Position numbers and translations under genes: made by a program
Part shown: positions 11,119 to 22,198 of the stretch, in pieces
Position numbering within the stretch: the stretch's first letter is position 1
Layout: every line of letters begins with the position of its first letter
DNA from: Oncomelania hupensis
Taxonomy: Eukaryota; Mollusca; Gastropoda; Littorinimorpha; Pomatiopsidae
NCBI GenBank assembly: GCA_036898135.1
Contig: CM072511.1
Span: 41,706,743-41,770,742, forward strand
Length of the DNA: 64,000 nt
Direction of reading: 5' to 3'
The notes under the pieces: generated by a model
Seen by the model: the letters and a program-made list of their open reading frames with translations, nothing else
Databases searched by the model: none
Told to the model about the DNA's origin: nothing

Positions 11119-11519
11119 CACTTTCAAGAGAACGGATTTGAAATGAATCGATACATTCTTTTGTTTATGTGTCTATTAATAGCATGAAGTTTGACTCTTA
11201 AAAAAAAAGCGATGCGTAAGTGTATATAGCAGGCACAGTTGTTTGTTTACAAACAAGGAAGAGACGACTAAAAATTCAAAGTTTAGCGGTCGGTTTGAAC
11301 AATGTTTACTGGTTATATATTCTTTTTTTTTAATGTGACAGCAATGCGATTTACCAAGTAAACTCATAGGCACAAAAAATATAAACAAACACCCTTTTAA
11401 ACTAGCACCTTCAGTAATCTACCAAGTACTATTACAAATTCAAACAATTTACATTTATAACCCAATTCTATGTTTTTGGAGCACTCCTGTGCCGAGCCTT
11501 TATAACGTCGGATCTTGTA

Positions 11520-12060
11520 CATCAGTTGGCTATTTAAAAAGAGGACCCAATTCGTAGGCTTTGTTTTGCTTTTTGGCGAAAAGGGGTTTACACTAAAATT
11601 TGAATTGTTATTGCATTAATCAATGATAAAGTGGGCTTTCGTTTCTTAAACTAACCTCTAAAGCTTGAATTTTCCAGTTCGGTTTTGACAGAGGGTGATT
11701 GCCCATGTGTAACGGTACGCCGATACAATAGTCGTGTGACCTTTGATTCTATTTTTGAGTGAACCATGCAGCTTGAAGAGTGAGTCTTTGATGTGTGGGG
11801 TAGGATAGGGTCTATTTTATTAACGAAAAACCTAAGAAAATAATTTTTTTAACGGGTTCTTTAGTAGATGATATTTTTAGCTCGTTGCTTTTAATAGGCA
11901 CAAAATACCTTTGAAGTGTATTCATTTAAAATAAAAATAACTATTCTTTGGAAAGGGTTACCTTTTGTTGTAAGCTTATTTTTTCAATGGTGCAACACTC
12001 GCTGTGAATGTTAAAAGGATCTGTAGAGGGGGCGTGGTTAAAGTACCTTGAAATCCTGAG
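11520..12060 (+). repeat. diverged duplicated block, right copy
   Basis: Counterpart of 6956-7540 plus 8640-8790. At 11712-11735 it reads GGTACGCCGATACAATAGTC, then GTGTG, which is the uninterrupted version of the SINE target in the left copy. It also lacks the ~1.1-kb segment present between 7540 and 8640. No coding frame is conserved between the copies. Confidence 0.7.
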
Positions 12061-12585
12061 GAAGCTTTCGCGGAAATACATGTAAACAATTGAGGACATT
12101 AGCATTACATTCCAAATAACAGTAGCTTCAGCAGCACCAGCCTGTCAACGTTACGTTGACTGGGGTTGTTTGTAACCGTTAACTGTCAGGCTTGTCGCTT
12201 GCCGCTTGGACAACCGAGGCCATAGCGGCTCTCAACATGTCACCATTTGTCACCTTTGATGAGATTTGAAAGCGAACAAAATGTGCAGTTCGTTTTTTAT
12301 AAAAATGACTCCCGAGGGACGTCTCAACCTGCAGCACTTGTTTCTGGTGTGATTGTCTTGTGCCCGTTTTCCTTTAAAGATTTCAATGGTTCTGAATCAT
12401 ATCGTGTTTGTTTTTTTTCTTCAGAAAGTTTAAGCTAAAAGCTTTGCTCATATAACCTTTGCTGTCGTTGGAGAGTAAAAACATTAAGGATTTCCCACTG
12501 AATTTTACATATATATAACGAATTTTGTGAGTACCGGAGAGATTTGTGAGGACTTTACAGACATCCTTTCTCACACGGTCACCAT
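12061..12585. other. no gene seen
   Basis: Unique sequence. A 63-codon frame at 12247-12438 has no recognisable domain or conserved partner. Confidence 0.55.
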
Positions 12586-12589
12586 TACC

Positions 12590-12636
12590 ACTACTACTAC
12601 TGCTACTACTACTTCTGCTACTATTACTACCACTCT

Positions 12637-12723
<87 letters not shown>

Positions 12724-12756
12724 GGCTACTACTACTACTACTACTACTACTACTCG
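12590..12756. repeat. (CTA)n microsatellite
   Basis: Imperfect then near-perfect CTA/ACT units, about 50 in total, with one GGCTA interruption at 12724. Another CTA array lies at 48326-48406. Confidence 0.96.
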
Positions 12757-13005
12757 CTCTCTTCTTAGCATTTTACCCTCCCCGGTTCTAAACGGAGCGT
12801 AGCCAGGTACCCAATGTTACGTTGAAACGCGCACGATAGTTCGTGTGTGACGCGCGCGATAGATCTGTTCGTTTTATTTTGCAAAGCATGCAATAATAGA
12901 GTGTATTTACCTTTGAGTTGATTTTGCGTTGTTATTAGAGGAAGCTTTGTATAACGTTGATAATTTTCGTTAGTCGATATTATTGGAGAATTCTCTAGAT
13001 CTGCT

Positions 13006-13445
13006 TGTTTACTATCGATCGAAGTTTCGCGATGGATGTAGACAGCTGAGAAAATTCTTGGACGGTAAGGAAAGTTGTATGACGTAAGACAGTGATGACG
13101 AAGTTTCGTTTGATTGGTTGTGGTGCGTCACTCTGACGTGTTCTGAATTGTTCTGGAGTATCAAGAGACTATATAGGTGCCGCACTGTTTCAAAAGGTGT
13201 GTAAATTTTTAAGTGGTGGGTCACCCGTCCCCTATACGCTTAATGTGTCCGGGGACGTAAATTTTACAACAAAAAAAAGAAAAAAAAGGTGTGTGTTGAT
13301 TGTGAGAATTGTAGAGTGGAAAAAGCGATTGAGCGACTGTATGCAGTTTGTTGATGTATGCTGAATAAAGTTGGAAAACTACATACGAAGACTTTGCTTT
13401 GTTGCTGAGTGAGCAGGCTGCGTGGATAAACGAATCTGAGTTACA
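13006..13445 (+). mobile_element. LTR-like repeat, copy A
   Basis: Begins TGTTTACTATCGATCGAAG and ends GAGTTACA. It aligns with 52881-54407 once the insertions in both are removed, leaving ~330-350 bp. Both copies keep a TATA-like box (ACTATATAGG here at 13169), CACTGT ~15 bp downstream and two poly(A)-type signals (AATAAAGTTGG and a GATAAACGAA variant). TG...CA ends with an ordered promoter and poly(A) signal fit an LTR. Homology continues past the end for ~35 bp (TTCAAGCATCGGGGCTGAAT), possibly a primer-binding region. No gag or pol is present. Confidence 0.6.
13203..13283 (+). mobile_element. 81-bp A-tailed insert with target duplication
   Basis: Interrupts LTR-like copy A. The perfect 11-bp repeat AAAAGGTGTGT flanks it at 13192-13202 and 13284-13294. 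The insert ends in an A-rich tail and contains GTCCCC...GGGGAC, a small hairpin. Copy B at 52881-54407 has no such insert. A TSD plus an A tail points to retroposition of a short RNA; the source RNA is not recognised. Confidence 0.65.
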
Positions 13446-13950
13446 CATTATCAGGTTTCAAGCATCGGGGCTGAATCAACTGATAGAAAAACACCAACTT
13501 CAAACGAATGTAACACCCAATTACAGCTGAGGGAGGAATACGTGAGCCTGAGGCAGATGATGGGCATGTGAATCTGGATTTGAACACTAACGTTAAAAGA
13601 AGATCCAAGTAGCCTCATTTACAACGACAAATTAAGTCAATCCATTTGATGCAGAGGGTTTTAGTTTTGTTTGTTTTGTTGTTTCTTTAATTTAACGTCT
13701 TTTCACCTAAGTGAATTTAGACTTCAGAGGGGTTTTAAAACTGAATTATATTTGAATCAAAGATATTATACGTTTGTTATCTTTCTGACTGAGCTTGTAG
13801 GAATTAACAAACATAAAAGTTAAATAACACTGATACTATTATTAATATGCTGTACATATACAAATCACGCAGTAAAAGAAAAATAGCCAGCATTATTTTA
13901 AGTACTAACTTAAGAAACATTTAAAAAAAAACTTCATGTATAGATAAGGG

Positions 13951-14000
13951 TGTGCGTGTGTGTGTGTGTGTGGGTGCATGTGTGTGTGTGTGTGTGTGTG
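13951..14000. repeat. (GT)n microsatellite
   Basis: TG/GT repeat with a GGGTGCA interruption. The flanking 13450-14190 shows no gene. Confidence 0.9.
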
Positions 14001-14196
14001 ATAGTGAGAGTAAGAGCGAGTATTAATGAACGTCTAAAATCATTGTATTAGATAAATAAACTTTAAATAAAGGAACTGTGATCAGAACAGTGAACTTCTT
14101 TGGGAATCTCAAGTTTGAGGAGTCTCTTCACACTAATGCCAGGAATGATACAAGAAAGAGCTGCGAGCGAAGATCTGGATTTGACGTGAACGTGAA

Positions 14197-14385
14197 TATA
14201 GTGCCTATGTCTCGTGAGGTCATTTCGTTTGGAATGTAGGTCTTTTTGCACTCTGACCTTGTCTTACATACGATTTTCCCTCTTCTAGTGCTAAAGCTGG
14301 AGTCCCCATTTCCGGACAGTTTTGCTAGAAAGTGAGTCCGCATCTGCGGACAGTTTTGTATACCTTTTAGTTTCAGTTTACATAT
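14197..14385. repeat. dispersed repeat R1, copy 1
   Basis: About 190 bp strongly similar to 25843-26030, from ATAGTGCCTATGTCTCGTGA to CATACCTTTTAG-type sequence. It contains two tandem ~32-bp units, each with a GTCCG-N6-CGGAC hairpin. In copy 1 the first is altered to GTCCCCATTTCCGGAC and the second is GTCCGCATCTGCGGAC. Non-coding. Confidence 0.8.
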
Positions 14386-14524
14386 TCTAAAGAAGAAAAC
14401 TTCAACCTCAAAATCTAACTCTAAAACATCCTGTGTTTTAAGATTAAAGTCAATAAAGTTTACAGTTTTGAAATCCCACTCGGACTCCTCTCTCCAGACC
14501 TTAGCAACGCTTGTAATCTTCTTA

Positions 14525-14646
14525 ATACTGTCTGTGCTTTGGAATGTGTATATTTTGGGAAAAGCACTACATAAATACCCTTATAATAATAATATTAATA
14601 ATAATAATAATAATAACAACAACAACACTACAACAACAACAACAAC

Positions 14647-14700
<54 letters not shown>
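14525..14700 (+). repeat. LINE/SINE-type tail plus ATA/AAC/ATT microsatellite
   Basis: TGCTTTGGAATGTGTATATT followed by GGGAAAAGCACTACATAAAT resembles the tail of the L2-like element at 25141-25178 and runs into (ATA)n, (AAC)n and (ATT)n. Probably the last bases of a heavily truncated copy. Confidence 0.6.
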
Positions 14701-14845
14701 GTGTCACATCCACTGCCTCAACAGCGAGTACACAAGTGTGTGCTTACCAAACGAGAAAAATCCACCCAAAAAACTAACACATAAAACACAAGAGGGAGCA
14801 ATTACAATGTTTTTGTTCAGACAAAAACAAATTAATCTATACCTT

Positions 14846-14850
<5 letters not shown>

Positions 14851-14926
<76 letters not shown>

Positions 14927-14985
14927 TAACTTTATTGATCTTAAACTGAGAAATTCAATACATGGTCTGCAATCCGACATAAAAA
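14851..14985 (-). repeat. (ATA)n with minus-strand LINE/SINE-type tail
   Basis: The minus strand reads AATTTCTCAGTTTAAGATCA then ATAAAGTTAT and (ATT)n, a tail pattern known from many animal LINE/SINE families. The body to the right was not recognised. Confidence 0.55.
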
Positions 14986-15890
14986 TTGAGAGTACATAAC
15001 TAACCCGCCCGTATAACCCACAATCACACTAAACCATAATGAAAATACAACTGGTAAAGGAATATGAATAATAAATAAGATGATGATTTTCTTTAAAGTC
15101 TTTCTACTTAAAGCCTATACAATTTCACAAGTGGCTGACGAATGGTTAATTATTTAACTAATGATTTGTACAAGACAGTAACTATACACAACGCTTATTA
15201 ATATTGTAAACAATGCAAATTTCTTTACTATTTATCAGTGGCTATAAATTATACAAAAGGTTTGAATATAACAAAAAAATACCATTCCTTAAACTAAATG
15301 TACATGTGGCTTTATACAACTGGCAACTGACATAATTATTTCTTTACAGTTCATTTGAGCAAAATCATAAGGAACATAACTTTTCCGTTCGAAGTCAGAG
15401 TCCCGCTGGATGGCAGTCAGCGACCAGTGTGGTTCCTTCGAATGCTCAAGTCAGTTGAGGTGCCAGGTTGTACAGGGGGCTCCCGTGTGATTACGGTCAA
15501 GGCCCACGCCACGTCACGCACAGTCTGGATGGTTCAGTGCTGGTAGAGATGCTAACGCCAGTACACTAAGACATACACAAGAGTAAATTATAGCATTATT
15601 AACCAACCAACGTAGGCAAAATATCCACATGTTCTCTTGCATCTTAGTGCACGTTACTACCCTCTTCCGTTCTCTCCATTATTAAGCTTAATCACAAATT
15701 ATCTCCCTTTATCATAATTTATCAACCGTTCCCAAATTATTTCCTTTTTATTATAATTGGAAACAATTTAATGTTAATTTATGAATTAAATCCCTTTACT
15801 ACTTTTGAGAACAAATGATCAAATTCCATATATAAATTATATATTTTTTCTTAATTCTCAAAAAAAAAATCGTTTTCATTTATATTTTAC
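14986..15890. other. no gene seen
   Basis: Unique AT-rich sequence. A 63-codon frame at 15355-15546 is in a GC-richer patch but has no recognisable domain. Confidence 0.55.
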
Positions 15891-16644
15891 TTCCTTTTAC
15901 AACGCTAGCAAAGAATTCAAACTTGTCAGGCATAAATTACTTCTCTTCACGAGCGATGAAATCTATCTATCAAAACCAACATCTTGCTCTCTTGACCCCA
16001 TTCCCACTCCCATGCTGATAGAGAATCTCGACCCTCTACTCCCGACCATTACCCACATTATCAACGAGAGTCTGTTCTCTGGTGTTGTTCCGTCTGTGCT
16101 CAAAGCGGCTGTCATCAAACCCCTCCTTAAAAAACCAAGCTTAGACAAAAATAATCTAAAGAACTATAGACCTGTTTCAAACCTCTCCTTCCTGTCCAAA
16201 GTCATAGAAAAAATTGTTCTCAAACAACTGTTTGCCTACCTATATGATAACGCTCTACTTTGCCCCAACTAGTCTGCCTACCGACCCTTCCACAGCAATG
16301 AGACAGCCCTCCTAAAGGTAACCAATGATCTGTTGCTTGCCTTAGATAATGGTAACGTCTCCATTCTCACCTTATTAGACCTCTCAGCCGCCTTTGACAC
16401 AGTCGACCACCACATTCTCTTCAACACTCTTCAACACTACTTGGGAATCTTTTGGCTCAGTTCTGGCTTGGTTCCACTCATATCTTTCTGACAGATCACA
16501 AGCAGTCACTGTCGATGGCTGTTTCTCCAGCATAGCAGACGTGGTGTGCGGAGTGCCTCAGTGTTCCGTTTTAGGGCCGGTGTTATTCACTCTGTATACC
16601 AAGCCACTGCTTCTCCTGCTCGGAAAGCAAGCTGTTGAGAGTCA

Positions 16645-17232
16645 AGGTGCGGTCTGACGGGAAGCGAAACAAGAAGCAAAACAGCCAGTAAAACACGAAA
16701 CATCGTAGTTTTGACTATGTTTATCGTGTGACTAGACCTAAAGCATAACAGCAGCAAAGCGCGAAGCAAAGCAAAGCGGATGCTTTCAGTTTAGAGCCTG
16801 CTCTAAAATTTTGCTTTGCTGCGCTGAAGCATTTGAATGCCAGCCAATCAGATGAGCCGACGTACGAAAACTAGGTTATCATGTCAGCGATCATGACCGC
16901 ATCAAAAGCTACTGGGTCATTAGCAAATCTGAAACAAGATGATACGTTTATTCTCCTCGATCCAATTCAAAGCCACGAGGCATTATGGAATGTTAGAAGT
17001 CAAAATTACAGAAACCAACCCCCGAAAAAGGCCTCATGGACTTCTTCTGTGAGGGTCAATCTGACGGAAAGGGAGGTACAACTAATTGCGCATTGCTTCC
17101 ACGCAGATTGTTATTATGCAAAACTTCTCATCGTGTGACCGCTTCACAAAAGCAAAGCAATTGCTTATAGCAGCAGACGCTTTGCTATGTTTACCGCTTT
17201 GCGTCTGATTCGTTTCCCGTCAGACCGCACCT
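16645..17232. mobile_element. Harbinger-like non-autonomous DNA element
   Basis: 588 bp inside L2-like copy B. The ends are perfect inverted repeats: AGGTGCGGTCTGACGGGAA at 16645 and its complement ending at 17232. TCA flanks both sides (16642-16644, 17233-17235). Removing the element and one TCA restores the host LINE frame (VESQSFADDTQL), which fixes the boundaries. Subterminal sequence is rich in CAAAGC/GCAAAG motifs. A 3-bp duplication, TIRs and a retained MADF-like frame fit PIF/Harbinger. No DDE transposase is present. Confidence 0.8.
16881..17138 (+). pseudogene. truncated MADF/Myb-like fragment inside the Harbinger-like element
   Basis: An 85-codon frame wholly within the TIR element. 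Residues ~20-55 (DDTFILLDPIQSHEALWNVR, then a YRN-x-PPKKASW stretch) show the spacing of a MADF domain: a hydrophobic first helix, LW near the second helix, YRN, then a W ahead of a basic or polar turn. PIF/Harbinger elements carry a second protein with a Myb/SANT/MADF-type domain that assists transposase import and binding, so this is plausibly its remnant. The domain is cut after the second helix. Family assignment is by eye. Confidence 0.5.
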
Positions 17233-18416
17233 TCAGTCATTTGCAGATGACACACAACTTTATAAATCCACTGCCCACTCTCTCATTAATTCCATTGTTC
17301 AGACTTTGGAGAACTGCATCACAGACATTAAGTCATGGATGACACTCAACAAGCTTAAGCTTAATGACGATAAAATCGAAGCCCTCCTCATTCATAAGCA
17401 CAACACCTCCTCCTCACTCTTGCCTCTCCCAACATCGCTCACAGTAGGGACAACAAACATTCAGTTCTCATCCTCAGCAAGAAATCTCGGCTACATTCTC
17501 TCCGCCGATCTGTCCCTCAACAACCATATCTCCAACGTCTGTCGCTCTGCATGCACGGCCATACGCCAAATCAGCTCCTTTTGCCCATAATCTTACAGTC
17601 ACTGCCACCAAAACCCTAGTCTGCGCTCTCGTCCTTTCTCGTCTTGACTATTACAACTCTTTCCTCACTGGCTCCCCAAAACACACCATTGACAAACTAC
17701 AAAAGGTTCAGAACTCAGCAGCTAGACTAGTTTTCCGAGCAAAGAAACGCGAGCACATCACACCTCTACTACATTCCCTTCACTGGCTTCCTGTGCAAGC
17801 ACGATTAGAGTACAAACTCTCTGTTCTCTGTCACAACTTCTTCACAGATTCTTGTCCTTCCTACCTTGCTGATCTACTGTCTGTCTACTCTCCTTCACGC
17901 ACTTTAAGATCTTCTGCTGACACTCGCACACTCAAGTTTCCCGTCACCCGCACTAAGACATACGGCCAACGTGCATTCGCTTACTCTGCACCCAAGCAGT
18001 GGAATTCCCTACCCTCCCATATCCGCAACATACAATCAACACAGGCATTCAAAAAGGCCCTCAAAACCCACCTCTTCAAACTGCATTATTCAGACTGATT
18101 TGTATCACGCTACCATTCTCTCCTTTTTTGTTTCTGTCTGATCCGTAAGTTTACACGGCTGTAAATATTTATACTGTTTTCCTTTCCTGGGTCTATCGGG
18201 GCATATAAATAGCTGTGAATAAGTTTTTGCTATTCTATTTTTGTCTTTTTTGACATTTTGTACATAGTGGTAAATAGTTCTTACTTTTACTGTTCCGTCT
18301 TTTGGTGTATCGTAACAAAAGCGATGTTTGATCGAGTGCATGTATTTTTATGTATTGGCTATGTAAAGCGCGGTGAGTCTGGTCGTAGGCTGGAGTACCC
18401 GCTATATAAAAACCCG

Positions 18417-18418
<2 letters not shown>

Positions 18419-18512
<94 letters not shown>
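18419..18512. repeat. (CTAT)n tail microsatellite
   Basis: About 23 CTAT units. It is the tail of L2-like copy B and is directly joined on the right to the RTE-like element, which seems to have landed in it. Confidence 0.95.
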
Positions 18513-18513
<1 letters not shown>

Positions 18514-19747
18514 CTGTCCCGTAACCCTGAGGTCGTAGGGGCACCACAGATGATCGTTTAACCAGCATACTCCATCTTTCTTTGTCCTCAGCAGCCCTGA
18601 TGGTTTCGCTCAGTGTCAAACCAGTCCATTCTCGAATGGTGTCCTCCCACCTCTTTTTCGGTCTCCCTCTTCTTCTACCTCCTTGCACTGTGCCTTGCAG
18701 AATAGTCTTTGCAAGGCCTGATGATCTGGTGACGTGGCCATACCATCGGAGTTTCCGTTTCTTCACCACTGTGAGCAGGTCATCGTGTTGTCCAATGGCT
18801 TGTTTGATGGTCTGTCGGACTTCGTCGTTGGTGATGTGCTGGGTATAGGAAATGCCCAGAAGTCTTCTGTAGCACCTCATCTCCATGCTTTGTATTCTTC
18901 GTTGGAGATCTGCTGTGAGGGTCAATGCTTCGCAAGCGTATAGGAAGATGGAAATGACAAGGGAGCGCAGCAGTCTTACTTTGGAATGTAGACTGATGGT
19001 CCTGTCTTTCCAAATGGGCTTCAACCTTGTCAGGGCAGCAGTTGTTTGTGCGATCCTGGAGAGGACTTCCTGTCGGGACCCATTGTCTGATACAATGGCT
19101 CCTAAATATTTGAAGCTATGGACTGTGTTGAGGGATTGGCCTTGGACTTTGATGTCCGTGTTGATGCCATTGGTGTTGTTGGTCATCATTTTGGTCTTCT
19201 CTGCACTTATTTCCATTCCATAAGCTCTGGAGGTGGTGTCAAGCCTCTGTACCAGCTGCTCATGTTCTTGTTCCTTTCCAGCCAATCCATCAATGTCATC
19301 CGCAAAACGAAGATTGGAGATTGCTCTACCCCCTATGCTGACTGTGCCTTCATGATCTGCAAGAGCATCTGACATGATGCGCTCTAGGAAGATGTTGAAG
19401 AGTGTTGGAGAGAGTAGGCATCCTTGAAGCATACCGATTGTTGTTCTGAACCAGTTCCCGATGGCGCTGTTGTGGAGGACTGCACTGGTAGCCTTGTCAT
19501 ACAGGTTTTTGATGACTTCAATAATTTTAGGGCTGATGGTGTACACTTTCATTGTTGCCCATAGAGCTGCATGCCAGACTCGGTCAAACGCCTTCTTGAA
19601 GTCTATGAACACATGATATAGATGTTGTTGGTGCTGTATGTATTTCTCACAGATTATTCTGAGGTTGAAAATCTGTTCAGTGGTACTTCTCCCTGCCCTG
19701 AATCCTGCTTGTTCTTCAGCTATGATTTGTTCAGCTTGGGGTTTCAA
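18509..19747 (-). CDS. RTE-like reverse transcriptase, C-terminal frame
   Basis: A 412-codon uninterrupted frame. In order: EEQAGFRAGRSTTEQIF (finger), VFIDFKKAFDRVWHAALW (motif A, catalytic Asp), GMLQGCLLSPTLFNIFLE (motif B; other copies read GVRQGC), NLRFADDIDGLAG (motif C, both Asp present), MEISAEKTKMM (motif D), FKYLGAIV (motif E), and a C-terminal KLRWYGHVTRSSGLAKTIL domain with an Arg/Lys-rich RRRGRPKKRWED. Catalytic residues are intact, but the N-terminal half is out of frame, so no full protein can be made. In life it would copy element RNA at a nicked target. Confidence 0.8.
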
Positions 19748-20735
19748 CCTGTTGAGTATTATTTTCAGGAGGACCTTGCTGGGATGGCTGATGAGGCTGA
19801 TGGTGCGGTAATTTTCACACTCCTGAAGGTTACCTTTTTTGGGAAGAGTGATGACAAGCGACTGGGTTCATAGTATAGGCCACTCTCCACTCTGCCAGAT
19901 CTTGTTACAGATAATGGTGAAGGCATTAATCATCGCTTCTCCTCCTGCTTGTAGCAGTTCCGCGGGTATGTTGTCCACTCCCGCTGACTTCCCTTTCTTT
20001 AGCGATTGCACTGCTGCCTCAACTTCTTCCCGGAGAATTGGGAGGATTTCTTCTTCTTCTTCTCTGTTCTCGGGACATGCTAGAACTGATGGGTCTCCAT
20101 TTGGTGTGTGGTTGTAAAGGTCAGAGTAGTACTCTGTCCATCTGTCCAAGACTTCTTGTTTTTCTGTAAGGCATATGCCAGACTTGCTTTGGATAGTGGA
20201 GACTTTGGGCTGTTTGACACTTGTCAGCCGCTTCACATTCTGGTAGGCCTTCTTGCTGCTGTTCTTGTTCAGACTGTTCTCTATTTCCTGGCATTGATCT
20301 TCTATCCAGTTCTCCTTTGCTGTGCGCATGCCTTTTCGGATGTCATTGTTGATTTTTCGGTAGACATTAGCTCCCTGTGGGGTGTTCTTTTTCTTTTTTT
20401 ATCCCTCTTCGTTTATCACACAGATCCAAAAGTTCAGGTGTGATCCACGGCTTCTTCTTTGGTCGGTGCTTGCCAAGGATCTCAGTGGCGGCATCTGTCA
20501 CAGCTGAGTTGAAGGTAGTGGTAATGGTGTTGACATCTACATCACCAGCCCCCAAAATGAGCAGTGGTGCAAATTTCCCTCCAATTGTGGCCTGAAATAG
20601 TTCTGCCACCTCCGGGTCTTGCAGTTTATCCAGGTCGAACTTCAGTCTAGTGCACTTTGCTGTATTTACTCTCTTCAAGTGGAGCCGGAAAGACATCATC
20701 ACGAGATCGTGGTCACTTCCGATATATTTATTAAG
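18514..20735 (-). mobile_element. RTE-like LINE, longest copy
   Basis: Minus-strand reading starts inside the endonuclease C terminus (GSDHDLVMMSF near 20725), continues through a linker and the RT, and ends in the family's 3' block next to the CTAT repeat. All upstream endonuclease is gone, so this is a 5' truncation. Coding is broken by a frameshift in the A-run near 20365-20395 and by a TGA for TGG at about 19871 (WPIL*TQSLVI). The (TATCC)n tail is reduced to one unit. The sequence resembles RTE-type proteins such as C. elegans F52C9.6, from memory, not by alignment. Confidence 0.88.
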
Positions 20736-21562
20736 AACAGAATAAATTTGAAACCTCAAGGCACTGGACAACATCAAACAATAGAAACAGCGAAGAATGA
20801 AGCTATAGGAAACAATAATTACTTCACACAACATCTGCTTTGAGTTTCTAACTTAATTTATGACGGATTCGTTCATTCGCAATATTGAAAATATAAAACA
20901 GTTTGCACAAATTTTATTACATCAAAATTTAAAGCACACATAACTAATATTTATTCTATCAATTACTAATAATCATAATTCTTTCAAAGAAATTATAAAA
21001 TTCAAACTTCCAACCAAATTAACATTGCCAACCTTCACACACAAAATAAAGTATCTAAATAATATATTCTCACACACGTGTCGAAGCAGACGTTTTGAAG
21101 CATTAACATTATAATTCACAGTTATTATTCTAGCTACCAAAACGAAACTTTATGACAAATAAATTTATAAAACACCTATCACAAAATATTCACGTCACTG
21201 TGCCATAACTTTGGCCAAAACGATTTAGAAAAATATCACGGTGATAAAAAACGTGTATAAATGTAATTCGTTTGCTTTGGCCTAGTCCTCTTTCAATCTC
21301 ACTCGCATTCAAATCCGTAACGTTTATGAGCTTTACCCGTCTATGTGTACAAGTCCCATAAATATTGACATTTCCATGTACACACGAGACCGTATACCTA
21401 AGTATAGAAAAGGTACAGTTAACCGGTTACTACTGTGCAATACCTTATGTCTTTTCCACCCTCTTCATATACCTATCAACTCCTATCATAAACTATCACC
21501 AAAGAATCACCAATGGCACAGGCGCAGAATTAGAGTATAATATAACATGCTGCTTGTGACAT
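20736..21562. other. unique spacer between two RTE copies
   Basis: AT-rich, no coding signature, no repeat recognised. It separates two minus-strand RTE-like copies. Confidence 0.6.
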
Positions 21563-22198
21563 TCATGGTTGCCCATAGAGCTGCATGCCAGACTCAGTCA
21601 AACGCTTTCTTGAAGTCTACAAACACATGATATAGATGTTGTTGGTGCTGTAGGGATTTCTCGCGGATTATTCTGAGGTTGAAAATCTGCTCAGTGGTAC
21701 TTCGCCCTGCCCTGAATCCTCCCTTGTTCTCCAGCTATGATTTGTTCAGCTTAAGGGTTCAACGTGTTGAGTATTATTTTCAGGAAGACCTTGCTGGGAT
21801 GACTGATGAGGCTGATGGCGCGGTAGTTTTCACACTCCTGAAGGTTACCTTTTTGGGGAAGAGTGATGACAAGCGACCGGGTCCATGGTGCGATTGCACT
21901 GCTGCCTCAACTTCTTCTCGGAGAATTGGGACGATTTTTTCTTCTCTGTTCTGGGGACATGCTACATGTAGAACTGAGGTGTATCCGTTTGGCGTGTGGT
22001 TGTGAAGGTTAGAGCAGTACTCTGACCATCTATCTAGGACTTCTTGTTCTTTTGTAAGGCACATGCCAAACTTGCTTTGGATCGTGGAGACCTTGGGCTG
22101 TTTAACACTTGCCAGTCGCTTTACAATCTGGTAGGCCTTCTTGCTGTTGTTCTTCTTCAGACTCTTCTCTATTTCCTGGCATTGATCTTCTATCCAGT

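Larger units (their letters stand above)
15895..18513 (+). mobile_element. L2-like LINE (copy B), 5'-truncated and interrupted
   Basis: Reads plus-strand from the linker/RT region (SCSLDPIPTPML near 15988) through KNYRPVSNLSFLSK, motif [15 protein letters not shown] near 16385 and motif [14 protein letters not shown] near 16550. Motif C SFADDTQL is recovered at about 17234-17257 across an inserted DNA element. The C terminus WNSLPSHIRNIQ precedes a stop near 18096. The 3' UTR ends GTAAAGCGCGGTGAGTCTGG, then CGCTATATAAAA and a (CTAT)n tail. A stop follows CPN near 16269, a frameshift near 16430 and another near 17588, so it is inactive. Motifs and tail place it in the L2/CR1 group; endonuclease absent. 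Confidence 0.88.

Noticed and set aside
18582..19372. Plus-strand frames opposite the RTE ORF, repeated at 26715, 36154-36640 (minus), 53321-54111 (minus) and 60419-61042
   Set aside because: They recur at every RTE copy only because the sense ORF is conserved. They are antisense shadows with no domain.
20736..21562. The spacer as an insertion splitting a single RTE copy
   Set aside because: The RTE segments on both sides overlap in content (both cover the linker and SLVITLP region), so they are two separate copies.
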